A DNA stretch of 64,000 nucleotides from Paralithodes platypus (lineage: Eukaryota > Arthropoda > Malacostraca > Decapoda > Lithodidae), in assembly GCA_032716605.1 (NCBI GenBank), contig CM064505.1, forward strand, positions 50,292,211 to 50,356,210, read 5' to 3'. The position numbers and the translations under genes were made by a program. The number at the start of each line of letters is the position of its first letter. The stretch's first letter is position 1. Shown here piece by piece: positions 21,916-32,110 of the stretch. The notes under the pieces were generated by a model that made no database searches, was not told where the DNA came from, and saw only the letters and a program-made list of their open reading frames with translations.

Positions 21916-22776
21916 CTAGGAAACACGACTCCCGAAAGCTATCACCGGCCGAGGGGGTCTAACAATGGACATGGAGAGGTAGGAGGAGACGAAGGTATTG
22001 ACAGAAGACCACAAACCCGCCGAGGCGATGTCAGGTAAGGATCGACTTTGCAGGAACCGTAAGGAGGCAGCAAAGGATCGCACATCGTGCGCAGAACCCC
22101 TACAATCGGGGTTACTGGCACGAATGACCCGACAAATGTGGCGTCCTATCTGCACCTTCGAGAGCCTCCCACCAGTCCGAGGAGACACCCACACAGCAGT
22201 ACCCGAAGTCGGCGCCACAGACTCAACATAGGAGTGCAAGGCTTGCACCGGGCACAACACATGGTGAGTATGCCCACGCTTTAAAGCCTGGATGGTGAAA
22301 GGCTTGAAAACGTGGGTCTCTCTCTCTCATTCTTGGCAACAAAATGAGGGGAGTGGGCTAACGTGACGACATTCAAGGACGGGGAGAATTGCATGCATTC
22401 CTGGGACCGTGACATGGCTGCTAGTTCAGACACCCTATCCCCAGTGGCCAGAGCGACAAGGAAGAGTGTACGCTCGAGCAACTGAACCGGTGTAGTGTCC
22501 CGTGTATATGCGTGTGAAGCCAGAAGGTCCAGAGCTCGCCCCAGATCCCACTGAGGAGGGATCTGGCACGGAGGCGGTCGTTCCCTGAAGGCAGCCTTCA
22601 TGAAGGAATCCAGCTCCTTCGGCGGAACGACCAGCCCAGTGACGGACTCAAAGACCTCCCGGATGGCAGACAAGTGGTTACGTATAGTGTTGACTTGAAA
22701 GTGACGTGTACGGAAGAGGTGAAACAAGTAGTGTAGTATGAGGGAAGGAGAGCTAACTGTCTGGCGAGTGTCCTGT
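21916..22776 (-). pseudogene. Tyrosine recombinase, catalytic part, copy D
   Basis: This is the C-terminal catalytic part of the recombinase that integrates DIRS circles. The minus strand shows FLVALATGDRVSELAAM with the box A arginine, SAHDVRSFAASLRF with the H-x-x-R pair, and FVSSYLSM with the nucleophilic tyrosine. The part upstream of the catalytic core (LFHLFRTRHFQVNTIRNHL) is also present. The frame breaks near 22320, where a (GA)n run in NERERP expanded relative to copy C. Its N-terminal coding sequence was separated by the DIRS-2 insertion and resumes at 31936. All four catalytic positions remain readable. Confidence 0.9.
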
Positions 22777-22778
22777 AT

Positions 22779-23088
22779 TTATTAGTGGCCCCTCCATCAT
22801 TGACGAACATGCCTATTACATAAGGCATCCTCTTCAAACACTAATCCGCCGTAGTTTTGAATCTACCGCGCAGAGCATTTAAAAACTGAGGAGCCTTCAT
22901 CATGAGCGCACGCGACCTCACTCATGGCTTCAGTCATTATGAATTGGGTTCTCACTACGAAAATATTTCGTAAAAAATAAAAACAAAAAGAAAATAAGAA
23001 TAACTATCCAATAAGCTTTCCATCATATCGTGGATGTACTTGTGTGGATTTCTGACCAGACGCTGATTCAGGCGTCATTCTTCCTTCT
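22779..23088 (+). repeat. Left ITR of DIRS-2
   Basis: About 310 bp from TTATTAGTGGCCCC to GGCGTCATTCTTCC. It is repeated in reverse at 31581-31900 with few differences (for example a TCGTGGATGTACTTGTGTGG block). Confidence 0.95.
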
Positions 23089-24860
23089 CTGCTCTGCGTT
23101 CAGCCTGCCCGGACGTGCCTCCCCACGCTCCGCTAGTTCCGCATTCGTGGCGTCCCTAGTGAGTTTTTTCTCATTTGTTTACTCTAGGATGTATCGAGTA
23201 AGGTTAGGATAGGCATAGCAGGAGTGTCCTGGGCTGGTTGCCCGCAGTGCAGTGTTTTTTGGGTCGAGTGTATGGGGCATCTATTTCGGATGTACCCTCG
23301 TGGTCCCGTTGTGGACATGTGAACTTTTTCACAGCTGAGTTAGTTTGTGATGCAGGCGGCTTTCACTACGCGTTAGTTAGTGCTGCCTTTTATCCTTCTG
23401 ATGAGGTAAGCTTTGTTTCTGACGTTCCCAGCGTATTTTTCTTCACTTAGTGAAGTTTTTTCTGGGTCCCGAGTCAGTCTTCCCTTGGTCGGAAGTTTTA
23501 TGCTACGGTGGTGTGTTGGCGGTGGTTCCTGTTGTGATATTTCCAGTGTTTGTGTATATTTCAACTTTTATTATGCCGTCTACCTAGGCCTAGCCAGCCG
23601 CTCGTAGCTTTGCCACATGTACTAGTGTTATTGTTTATTATTGATAAATATGCCCTACTGTGTCATGTGTATCCGGGTTTTGGTTGTGTATTGGCTAATT
23701 CCTTGGACTATAATTGTTTCCTGGTTTAGTTGTGTATTGGCTAATTCCACGGATTATGGAGTGACCTTGGGGTTGTCGTGCGTGGCTCTCCTCGTGTCTC
23801 TTGTTGTTCAGATGGTGTCTGTTCAGGGTGGGTTGCCTTCCGGCGGGGTTTTCTCGGTTTCACCATGAAAATCCCGGCCGCGAGCCGTGTTGGGCCACAC
23901 GTGGTTGTTAACACTGGCTTGTTTCCCCGGCGTTGGGGTGTCTGTGGCTCTCCAGGACTGCGTCTCTGTGGATGCCTGGTTTCAGGCCTCCTTTGATTCC
24001 CGGCGGGATGGCTGTTCCCATCTATAAAACGATTGTTCATGCGGACATACGTTATGTAGTTTTTCTACCCGGTTTTTCAAAAGCCACTTGAAAAACCTAG
24101 CTGTTGTTTTAGGCTTTCCTCCCCGGCGATCTTTTACAAAGAAGTGGGGACAGGAACTTATGGGGTTAACGTTTGGACATCTCACCCGGCGGGTGCACCT
24201 GGGTAGGGTGGGATGAACGACTTATGTCTTTCAGTTAGTTAACCAATCCATTTAGTGATACTATGTGTATCGCCGCCTTTACTTTTACGGCAATTGAAGG
24301 TTCAATTTAGGTTAATATATCGATTCTTCTCACCCGGCGGGTGCTCCTAGGTGGAGGAACTAAGGAATTTACAAAATTCGATTTCGATTTAACCACTTAA
24401 TTTAGTGATACAAGTAGGTATCGCCGCCTTCTAACTTACGGCGATCTTTTGTGACAATTCGTTAGACATCAGATCTCGTATCATCCTGCCCTGTGCTATT
24501 CTACTAAAATATTTCAAGGGCCGGCGTCTTTTTGGGGGGTTTCTTTGTTACAAAATTGAATCTTGAGATAGTCGCCACCACCAAGAGACTATAAGCGCCA
24601 TGCTGGACCGTTATATTATATCAGAGGGTATTCTTCACTTTCTTTAACAAAAGATTTGTTTAGATTTCTGAACCCCACCGCGTAGCGAGCTGTGTTTGTG
24701 CCATTACATCTCGTTACCCGGCGGGTTATTAACACTTGTGCGCGAACATGTTGGGTTAACCTTATGAGCATTAATTCCTGGAAATTTTCTTTTTTTCCAG
24801 AGCTGAGCTCCGGCGGACCAATACAGACCCGGCGGTAGTTTCCTCCCACCAGTCTCTGTC
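23089..24860 (+). other. DIRS-2 leader with repeated CCCGGCGGG
   Basis: About 1.77 kb without a convincing gene. Exact CCCGGCGGG occurs at 23999, 24185, 24333 and 24717, with a near copy at 24829. A diverged tandem duplication of about 150 bp (24181-24329 and 24330-24460) repeats CTCACCCGGCGGGTG and then ATCGCCGCCTT with TTACGGC. It presumably holds promoter and cis-acting signals; the function is unknown. Confidence 0.6.
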
Positions 24861-27800
24861 ATGGCTACCGTGGCCCCAGTTTTTGCTTTGTGCACTACCC
24901 CTGCTTGTGCTGGTATCCCTATTTTTGCGCATACCCGTTGCATAAGGTGTGTTAAATGTCTAGACCGTTCAAGGGGTCTCTGGGTTATGCGTAATTGTTC
25001 TTTTTGCTCCCAATTAGCTTTAACCCTTAATTAGCGGCGAGCAACATAAGTCGAGTTAAATAAAGCTGGACTATGTGGCGGCGCTCGACATAACTCGAGT
25101 GGCAATTTCAGCACGTAATGTGGCTGAGAGAGAGAGACAAGTGGTGGCAGGAGACTAGCGAGCGTATGACTGCTCCAGACCACCGCGGCGAACCTACTGA
25201 CACAAATCTGAGCTCCCTCCTCCCTCTCTCACTCGCTACATACTCAATTATGTACCGAAAGTACCGAATTACCTGCTTTTTGCACTCGCGTTGCACGGTT
25301 ATTGCAAGAAAACTATCCATCATACAAGGATCGTTATGGTGTCATTCGAAAGCTCTGTTTATGCCCTTTCAGGGATAGGTACTTGTTTTACGTTCTGGGT
25401 CTAATTTAGGCATGAAAATGATCACGTAAACAGCCCTATTTTGGCTAAAAACACCCCGCTGGGCGGTACACATAAATAAACCGCATAGGCCGCTCGTAAG
25501 GTGTTAAAGATCCTTTGTGATAATGATAAGACCGCGGCGGTAGCCTTAAGAGAGGTTAGGCAACAGATGTCAGCCTACACTACCATTGTTGCACATAAAT
25601 CACTTCAATGTGACAACGTCCCACTTTGGGATAGATTGCTCTCCGAACACCCTCCCCCTAAACGTTCCTCTAGAGCCACGAGTATTAAGCCGGCGGAGAC
25701 TGGTCAGGGTTCTGTATCCTCTGCGGCTACACCTAAACGCCCAAAAGAGCCTACACCCCCGGTATCCGCCTCTTCGTCTCGGGCGAGATCCCGGTCTAGG
25801 TCTCCTCTTAGACACCAGTCATCTAGTCGGGCCTCTTCACTGGCGAGTAAGAAGAGCAGGACGGAAGGTTCCACCAGTGGTCACGGCGAGGATTCCTCTA
25901 GATCTAAGAATAGTTCGCGGTCACACCGTAGCCATAAATCCTCTAAAAAGGATTCTCATAAACGGAAGTCCTCTCGACATTCACCAACTTCTAGTGCATC
26001 TCATCGTACCTCTACCCCAGACAGAGTTTGTGTTAAGGCCCAAGAGTCCAGTGCAGTGCCTGTCCCAAAGAGGATTTGCCACTTAATATTTAACCCTGGA
26101 ATTGGAAAGTTCAGGGGGTTCAGTAATTGAGAATGTTTCAGACTCTCAAGAGAGCGTAGGCCAGGGCCTCGGTGTTTGGCGGTTTGCGCAACCAGGGTCT
26201 GATCACCCACGTCCGACTCAAACGAGTCACACAGTAGCCGATGTCCACAGGGACGCGGCGATCCCATCCTCTATCCCAGACTTATCTTGGCAACAAGGTA
26301 CCCCTGCCTCGGCGGGTCTTCTCAGGAGGATCAGGAGGAGAAAGATGAAGTTTCTATAATTTCGGAGATGGAAGGACAAGGGTCAGGCTCAGGCTTGGAC
26401 GCCGCACAGGATACTAATGATTCACCTGTAAGTTCTTCATCAAACCAGTTTGTTACGGCACAAGAAATTAATGGGCTGCTTACTCATGCTTTATCTAAAT
26501 TTTTTGGTCAACAACAGGAAAACCCCACAATGGACTTGGGGGCTCCCAAGACAAGTTCTACGGTACGGCCTCTGATGACTTCGATTGATTTATCTAAGAT
26601 CCCTAACCCTCCCACTCTGTTAACCTCAGGGATCAATAGGCCTGCTACGGCGGCTTTGACAACTTCAAATGTCAGGGTCATAACGGATGTCAATCCACCC
26701 CCTCTAGACAAAGCGCCTCTTAGAAAGGTAGCTATGCCCTTACTTTATGGGCCAGACGAATCATGGGTTCTTTTGAACTCCTCTAAACCAGAGCTTGCCC
26801 AACCTACTTTGTCAGGGGAACTCCCGGTACCGCGTGAGTGGGTCATCCAGGGCAATAAGTCAAAGAAACTAAGGGCCGTGGATACTTTAGGTAATGTTCT
26901 GGACGTAAACATCAAGGCTATACCTAGTTATTATCATCAAGATTATTTTGTGTATGCTTCTAAGCCTGCTTTACCCCCTGCCTCAGCTTCAAAACTATTT
27001 TCAGACTGGTCTAAGCTGGATGGGTTTAATGATATTAAGACTCTGTCAGCTCTCACTCCTGAACTAGATTTACGGACCGTCACAGACGACGCAGCTAATC
27101 CAGTTTTGAAGGTGGGACAGTTGGGACCAGGACCTTGGGTAGATTGGGAGGTAGAGGCTCAAAACTTTGCAACCACTTTCACTTCTAAATCTTCCCACCA
27201 GATACCTCAGGATACTCATTCATGGTTCTCCATGCCGGTGGGTTCTGCCGGCGGAGTCCCGTCAGCTTTGTTTTCATTTCTAGCTGCCCCTAAGATTAAT
27301 CTTTGTGAGCTGAAGGACCCGTTCACTACCCCTACCCCTACTCACCTAGACAGAGAATTTAGGCTACGGGGAAAAGCTTTTCGCCTGTTCTCGCAGTACA
27401 TAGTATCTCAGCAGGTGGCTAAGTCTTTACTACGATCCACTCAGGCAATCGCAGATGCGGATGCTCGAAGATCGGTTGAGTTATCCCGGCAACTGATTCT
27501 TCAGTCGTCAATCCAATCCTTGGGTGACATACGTACCGCCTTGCTTGAGGCGGTACGAGCACGACAAGATCTTAGGATGTCGTTAGTTCGCAAGCTACCT
27601 GATCGCATTGCTAATCAGGTGGTTATGTCACCAGTGCTTATTCCCTCTTTAATGACCCCTGAAGTGTGGCGAACAGTGTTCAATATGGCACAGGCCATTA
27701 AGCACAGTCCCACCCCTTCTAAGAAACCTGCATTTAACTTCCCCAAACCCAGGCCTACTACTAAAGCTCAGCCAGGGGGATCTAAACCTTTTCTTCCGCC

Positions 27801-27960
27801 TAAGTCCTCCCACTCCCCCCAGGGTCAGTTCAGGCATAGACAGAGTAGGTTTTCAGGTCAGAGAGGACGCGGCCAACATAAACCAGGTCAGGGCCAGTCT
27901 TCGGCCAACACCAGCCAGCCGGCGAAGCGTCCAGCACCAACCCCACCATCAAAAAACTAA
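24861..27960 (+). pseudogene. DIRS-2 gag, split by a MITE and frameshifted
   Basis: Structural protein of the element. ATG 24861 opens a head with closely spaced cysteines (RCIRCVKCLD, then CSFC), possibly metal-binding. The frame is interrupted at TTAA 25020 by a 480-bp MITE and resumes after 25507; the joined codons would keep the frame. Residues encoded to about 26090 form an Arg/Ser-rich stretch (SRARSRSRSPLRHQ) like an RS domain. The frame then slips near 26100 and back near 26320. The rest (to 27960) is open, with the TMDLGAPKTSS and YGPDESWVLLNSSKPELAQP segments and a basic RGRGQHKPGQGQ tail. Copy D gag has a similar RS stretch and basic Gly/Arg tail. Confidence 0.85.
25020..25507. mobile_element. 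TTAA-flanked MITE, family 2, copy 2 (in DIRS-2 gag)
   Basis: A 480-bp element between TTAA 25020-25023 and TTAA 25504-25507, the inverse of 4019-4505. Ends inward: CCCTTAATTAGCGGC and CACCTTACGAGCGGC. Removing it with one TTAA restores a continuous gag codon series, which confirms both boundaries. Confidence 0.93.
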
Positions 27961-28091
27961 AGTCTCTCTCACTCCCGGCGCCTACCTTAAGGCCGGAGGA
28001 ACCGAGGGTAGTACAGCCGGCGAACCCTTGTCTGCTAACTGGGTCGTTCCGAACGTGTCACCAAGCCTGGCCGTTAAACACTTGGGCACGG

Positions 28092-29882
28092 ATGGTGGCA
28101 CGCAAAGGCATCACTTGGCAGTGGCTCCGGCGACCTCGATTACGTCAGCCGACAACGGCGAATTTTGTTTCTTTAGAGGTGGAGTCACTAGCCCAGGAAA
28201 TGATTGCCAAGAATGTCATCATCCCGGTCCCCCCAAATTACCCTGTATTCACGTCCAAACTATTTTTGGTTCCCAAAAGGGACAGTGTTCAGATGAGGCC
28301 GGTCGTAGACCTGTCTTATCTGAATCTTCACATTCACAACGAATCTTTCAGAATGTTAACAGTACACCAAATCAGGCTAACACTTCCGCCGGGAGGTTGG
28401 ATGTGTTCACTAGACCTGACAGACGCCTATTGGCACGTATCGGTCAACAAAAGATTTCAAAGGTTTTTGGCCTTACGGATCAGGCACCAAAATTTTGTTT
28501 TTCAGAGGATGCCGTTCGGCTTGAACCTAGCACCTCGATTATTCACAAAACTAGTCCGGCAAGCCCTGATGCCATTGTTAAAACAGGGGATCAGAGTGTT
28601 GTGGTATCTGGACGACTGGCTGGTGGTGGCAGAGACACAACAATTATGCATAAAACATGTCAATATCATTTTAAATCATGTCAAAACTCTAGGGTTCAAG
28701 GTAAATCTGGTAAAGTCAAACCTTGTGCCCTCACGAGTAATTCAGTGGATAGGGCTGGTCTGGGACACCGCCGCTCTCACTCTGAGTCAGAGTGTGGACA
28801 ATCGCAACAGGTTTCGCAGGAAACTGTTCAGGTTTCTTCACAGTCTGACTACGACGCGAAGGGTCTGGGAGTCTCTGGTCGGCTCTCTCAACTGGATTCA
28901 ACTAACTGTCAAGTTGGGCCGGTTGAAAGTAAAACGATTAATATTGGAAGGCAACAAATATTTCCCGCTCTTACCGGCGGGAAAATTATGGCCCATCCCG
29001 AAATTAATCCACACCTTACTAGCGGTCTGGGCGAAGAGGGAAACATTGCACTCAATAATGTCATGGACCTCTCCTCCACCAACGGTATGGGTAGACACGG
29101 ATGCGTCAGGCACAATAGGTTAGGGATTTCAGTCAAATCAGGGGCACCAGGGTCAGGGGCTTTGGTCCCACTTAGAAATCTCGCACATCAATGTCAAAGA
29201 ATTACTAGTCCCCTTGTATTTCCTTCAGGCTCACGGCCCGGCGTTACGGGGCAAGTCGATGGCCTTCAGAATGGACAATCTGAATGCAGTCCACTGTATT
29301 CAGAAACAAGGGTCAACGAGGTCAAGGATGTTGCTAAACGTGTCGGAAGAGATTTTTGCTCTAGCCAACAGTCTAGATATTTATCTTCACGCATCTTATC
29401 TCCCAGGCGTAGCGAACGTCTGGGCAGACGCTCTGTCCCGGAGACAGAGCACGACAGTAGAATGGGAGCTCAAGCAACCCATTTTCAACCTAATGATTGC
29501 AGAGCTCTCCCATCCACAAGTGGATCTTTTTGCGTCCGAGGAGACTCACAAACTCCCTCTATACCTCACCCGCCGGGCGAAAACGCCGGCAGGGGGGACA
29601 GACGCCCTAGTGACAGACTGGAACAGATGGAGCTCCATCTATCTGTTTCCACCGCCAGATGCGTCACTAATGTGCCACGTAGTGAACAAACTACGAGATT
29701 ATCGAGGCTTAGTCTCGCTAATCGCGCCACTGTGGCCGGCGCAGTTGTGGTACCAGCAATTGAAAATGTGGTGCCCGGACCCGGTATCGCTCCCGGTCGG
29801 GTATTTCCACTTAGACACGATTGGCAACCTAGCGACCTCGCTGACTTTTGCATTATGGACATTCAGGAGGCCAAGTGGCTAG
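28092..29882 (+). pseudogene. DIRS-2 reverse transcriptase-RNase H-methyltransferase-like gene, one stop
   Basis: The polyprotein copies element RNA to DNA. In order: RT fingers (FLVPKRDSVQMRPVVDLSYL), a palm aspartate (SLDLTDAYWHVSV), FGLNLAPRLF, and the catalytic YLDD at 28605-28616. RNase H follows (VWVDTDASG, then AFRMDNLNAVHCI and ANVWADALSRR). The last part is a Dam-like region (VDLFASEETHK, DALVTDWNRW, YLFPPP, SLIAPLWPAQLWY) found in DIRS polyproteins, with FPPP at the place of a methyltransferase NPPY motif. The only break is TAG at 29121-29123, where copy D has tryptophan (TGG). The frame stays open upstream of the ATG at 28092 to about 28035, so the true start may be earlier. Confidence 0.92.
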
Positions 29883-30836
29883 CACCATACGGTAGAGATG
29901 TGACAAATAAATTACTTAATCAATATACTCAGTCTACAAAACGACAGTATCAATCACATTGGCAAGCCTTTACTTCTTGGATCGTTAGGACAGAACAAAC
30001 TGTACCCTCAGTGGCATTAGTTTTTAATTATTTGAATTATCTGTTTGAGCAGAAACGTTTATCTGTGGTAACATTAAAAAATCACTTAACTGCGATTAGA
30101 GTGCCCTTTTTAGACCTTACGGGTCTTTCCATACCGGTAGCGGAGGAAACAGGTTTTATGAGAGCATGTTTTAAAACTCCGCCCACCTCCCCGTCAGCTC
30201 ATGCCTACTTGGTCTCTGGACAAAGCTTTGTCTTTGCTTCACTCTCGTCTGTACCAAAATACTGCAGACTTTGCATTACTCTTAAAAAGGGCGGTTTTCC
30301 TTTTGGCTTTGGCCACCGGAAACAGAGTGTCTGAGCTGGCGGCGATGAGCAACACACCTAATTGTCTTAGGTTTGGTAGACTTAATGAATGTATTTCCAT
30401 TGCACCCTCCCCAGGTTTTGTAGCCAAGAATGAGCATAGTGCACACGTGTTTTCTGAGTTCACGGTGCCGGCGTTAAAAAGGAGAAAGGTGCATCATAAT
30501 TTATGTCCAGTGCAAGCTCTAACCAAATATTTGAGAGTAGCTCCTCAAAACCCCCAAGGTGCTTTATGGGTAGCAAGTACGGGTAAACGCTTACTTAAAC
30601 GGCGATTAGCCTCTCTTCTGGTAGAAGTCATTAAAGAAAGTAATCCCGGCGTTGTGGGTCGGGCCCACGATTTACGCAAATGGGCAGCCTCTTTACGTTT
30701 CCTGAAATTTTTTTCAGTTGAAGACATAGCGTCCACGCAGTTGTGGGCGTCTAATCATACGTTTCTGTCTAGATACTTGTCAGTTGCTCTAGACAAACCT
30801 TCCTTACCATGTATAGCTTTAAGGCAGAGGGTCTAG
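29780..30836 (+). pseudogene. DIRS-2 tyrosine recombinase, one frameshift
   Basis: Integrates the circular DIRS DNA. It overlaps the end of the RT gene in another frame, as is usual for DIRS. The N-terminal core-binding part (NQYTQSTKRQYQSHWQAFTS, then TLKNHLTAIRVPFL) is in one frame. Near 30170-30180 it slips one base, and the catalytic part continues to 30836: box A Arg at 30324-30326 in TGNRVSEL, HDLR at 30666-30677, and Tyr at 30774-30776 in LSRYLSV. All catalytic residues are intact, so the frameshift is the only visible lesion. The start codon is not identifiable. Confidence 0.9.
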
Positions 30837-30874
30837 GTGGCCCTGCAGTCACTTTTGTTTACTTTCACGGGAAA

Positions 30875-30890
30875 GGGGGGGGGGGGGGGG
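30875..30890 (+). repeat. 16-G run after the DIRS-2 YR stop
   Basis: Sixteen consecutive G, 39 bp past the recombinase stop. The unrelated DIRS-1 family has a G run at the same place. Confidence 0.95.
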
Positions 30891-31402
30891 TGCAGTCAGT
30901 TGACATAGGACACCCTAGACCCCGCCGGAGTATGAGAGCTGTGATACAATTTAAGGTTAAAATGTGATATGAAAATTTCTCAGTGAGAAATTGTGCTAGT
31001 ACAATGTTAAGTACAAAACAACGGTGTTGTTAGAGTAGTTTAGCTGCGAAAGCAATTTAATTTTAGAATAATGGAGTTCCTTTGCAATTTATCTCCAAGT
31101 TTATGTTGGGGTTTATTATGTGCACATATAAACTTATAACTTGTTATTTTTTGTCACCACTCGTTGAGTGGGGTGCCTTTGTAACTACAGATCTGTGTTC
31201 AGAATCTTCAGGGTTACCCATTTTTTGTCAGGCAGGCTTCTTTGAAGCACGCACCTGCCTGAACCCCCTTTTTCTTGTATTTTTTCAGCTACGCCGTTGT
31301 TAAATATATTTTCAAAGTAAGAATACTATGTGGTTGTTTTTATTATCTGCTTTTCTAGAGTTATGATATGATTACGAATGTCCCCCTCCAGTCTTAGAAA
31401 TC

Positions 31403-31512
31403 AGGCATGTTCGTCAATGATGGAGGGGCCACTAATAAATTATAGGTTTGACTCCTGTAAGGAGATAAAGAAAACCTAATATTTAGTAGTGGCCCCGTAA
31501 TCATTGACGACT
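31403..31512 (+). repeat. DIRS-2 internal complementary region
   Basis: Left half (AGGCATGTTCGTCAATGATGG) is complementary to the left terminus. Right half (CTAATATTTAGTAGTGGCCCC) is complementary to the right terminus with its extension. The two halves meet at AT 31439-31440, the predicted circle junction. Confidence 0.95.
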
Positions 31513-31580
31513 GGGGCCCTCCCGACCGTCCCATTCCCATTCGTTGATGTATTGAGGATTTTGGTTTACTTGATATGTCA

Positions 31581-31933
31581 GTGAAGGAAAAATGACGCCT
31601 GAATCAGCGTCTGGTCAGAAATCCACACAAGTACATCCACGATATGATGGAAAGCTTATTGGATAGTTATTCTTATTTTCTTTTTGTTTTTATTTTTTAC
31701 GAAGTTTTTTCGTAGTGAAAACCCAATTCATAATGGCTGAAGCCATGAGTGAGGTCGCGTGCGCTCATGATGAAGGCTCCTCAGTTTTTAAATGCTCTGC
31801 GCGGTAGATTCAAAACTACGGCGGATTAGTGTTTGAAGAGGATGCCTTATGTAATAGGCATGTTCGTCAATGATTACGGGGCCACTACTAAATATTAGGT
31901 TTTCTTTATCTCCTTACAGGAGTCAAACCTATA
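31581..31933 (+). repeat. Right ITR of DIRS-2, with extension
   Basis: Inverse of 22779-23088, with an extra about 45-bp outer extension from TATTAGGTTTTC to AACCTATA that is represented in the ICR but absent from the left end. Confidence 0.95.
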
Positions 31934-31935
31934 AT

Positions 31936-32110
31936 CCACCTAGTAAAAGACCTCCAGTGGGACTCGTAAGTCCCCCAAGTCGAAGACGTCCATGAACACT
32001 TCAGGAAGTCAGTCAGGTCCCGCCCGTGGACTGGGAGCCACCGTGCCTCACGAACATCCACGATGCGAAGGCCAACGAGGTCCGCAGGTCTCCAACCTGG
32101 CTCAAGTGGA
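31936..32110 (-). pseudogene. Copy D tyrosine recombinase, N-terminal part
   Basis: Minus-strand sequence up to TYESHWRSFTRWI belongs to the recombinase whose remainder lies at 21916-22776. The two parts were one gene before DIRS-2 inserted at the codon after this tryptophan-isoleucine. It overlaps the end of the RT gene in another frame. Confidence 0.85.

Larger units (their letters stand above)
22777..31935 (+). mobile_element. DIRS-2: complete DIRS of a second family, nested in copy D's recombinase
   Basis: A 9.16-kb DIRS with left ITR 22779-23088, leader, gag, RT gene, tyrosine recombinase, ICR and right ITR ending at 31933. Uninterrupted copies read CCTGTATCCACCTAG on the minus sense at this place (plus strand of C near 61730, reversed). 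Here the left joint is CCTGTAT/TTATTAG and the right joint is CCTATAAT/CCACC. The ICR predicts a circle junction CCTATA-AT-TTATTAG, so one crossover at AT explains both joints, with no target duplication. It carries a family 2 MITE in gag. Confidence 0.95.

Noticed and set aside
28028..30200. A 768-codon protein as a single DIRS-2 gene
   Set aside because: Most of this frame is the wrong phase of the RT gene. Only the last about 350 bp, before the frame breaks, encodes the recombinase N-terminus.
30837..31402. A short gene after the DIRS-2 recombinase (for example 31082-31303)
   Set aside because: Hydrophobic frame without a recognisable motif, in the AT-rich 3' region between recombinase and ICR where DIRS elements are non-coding.
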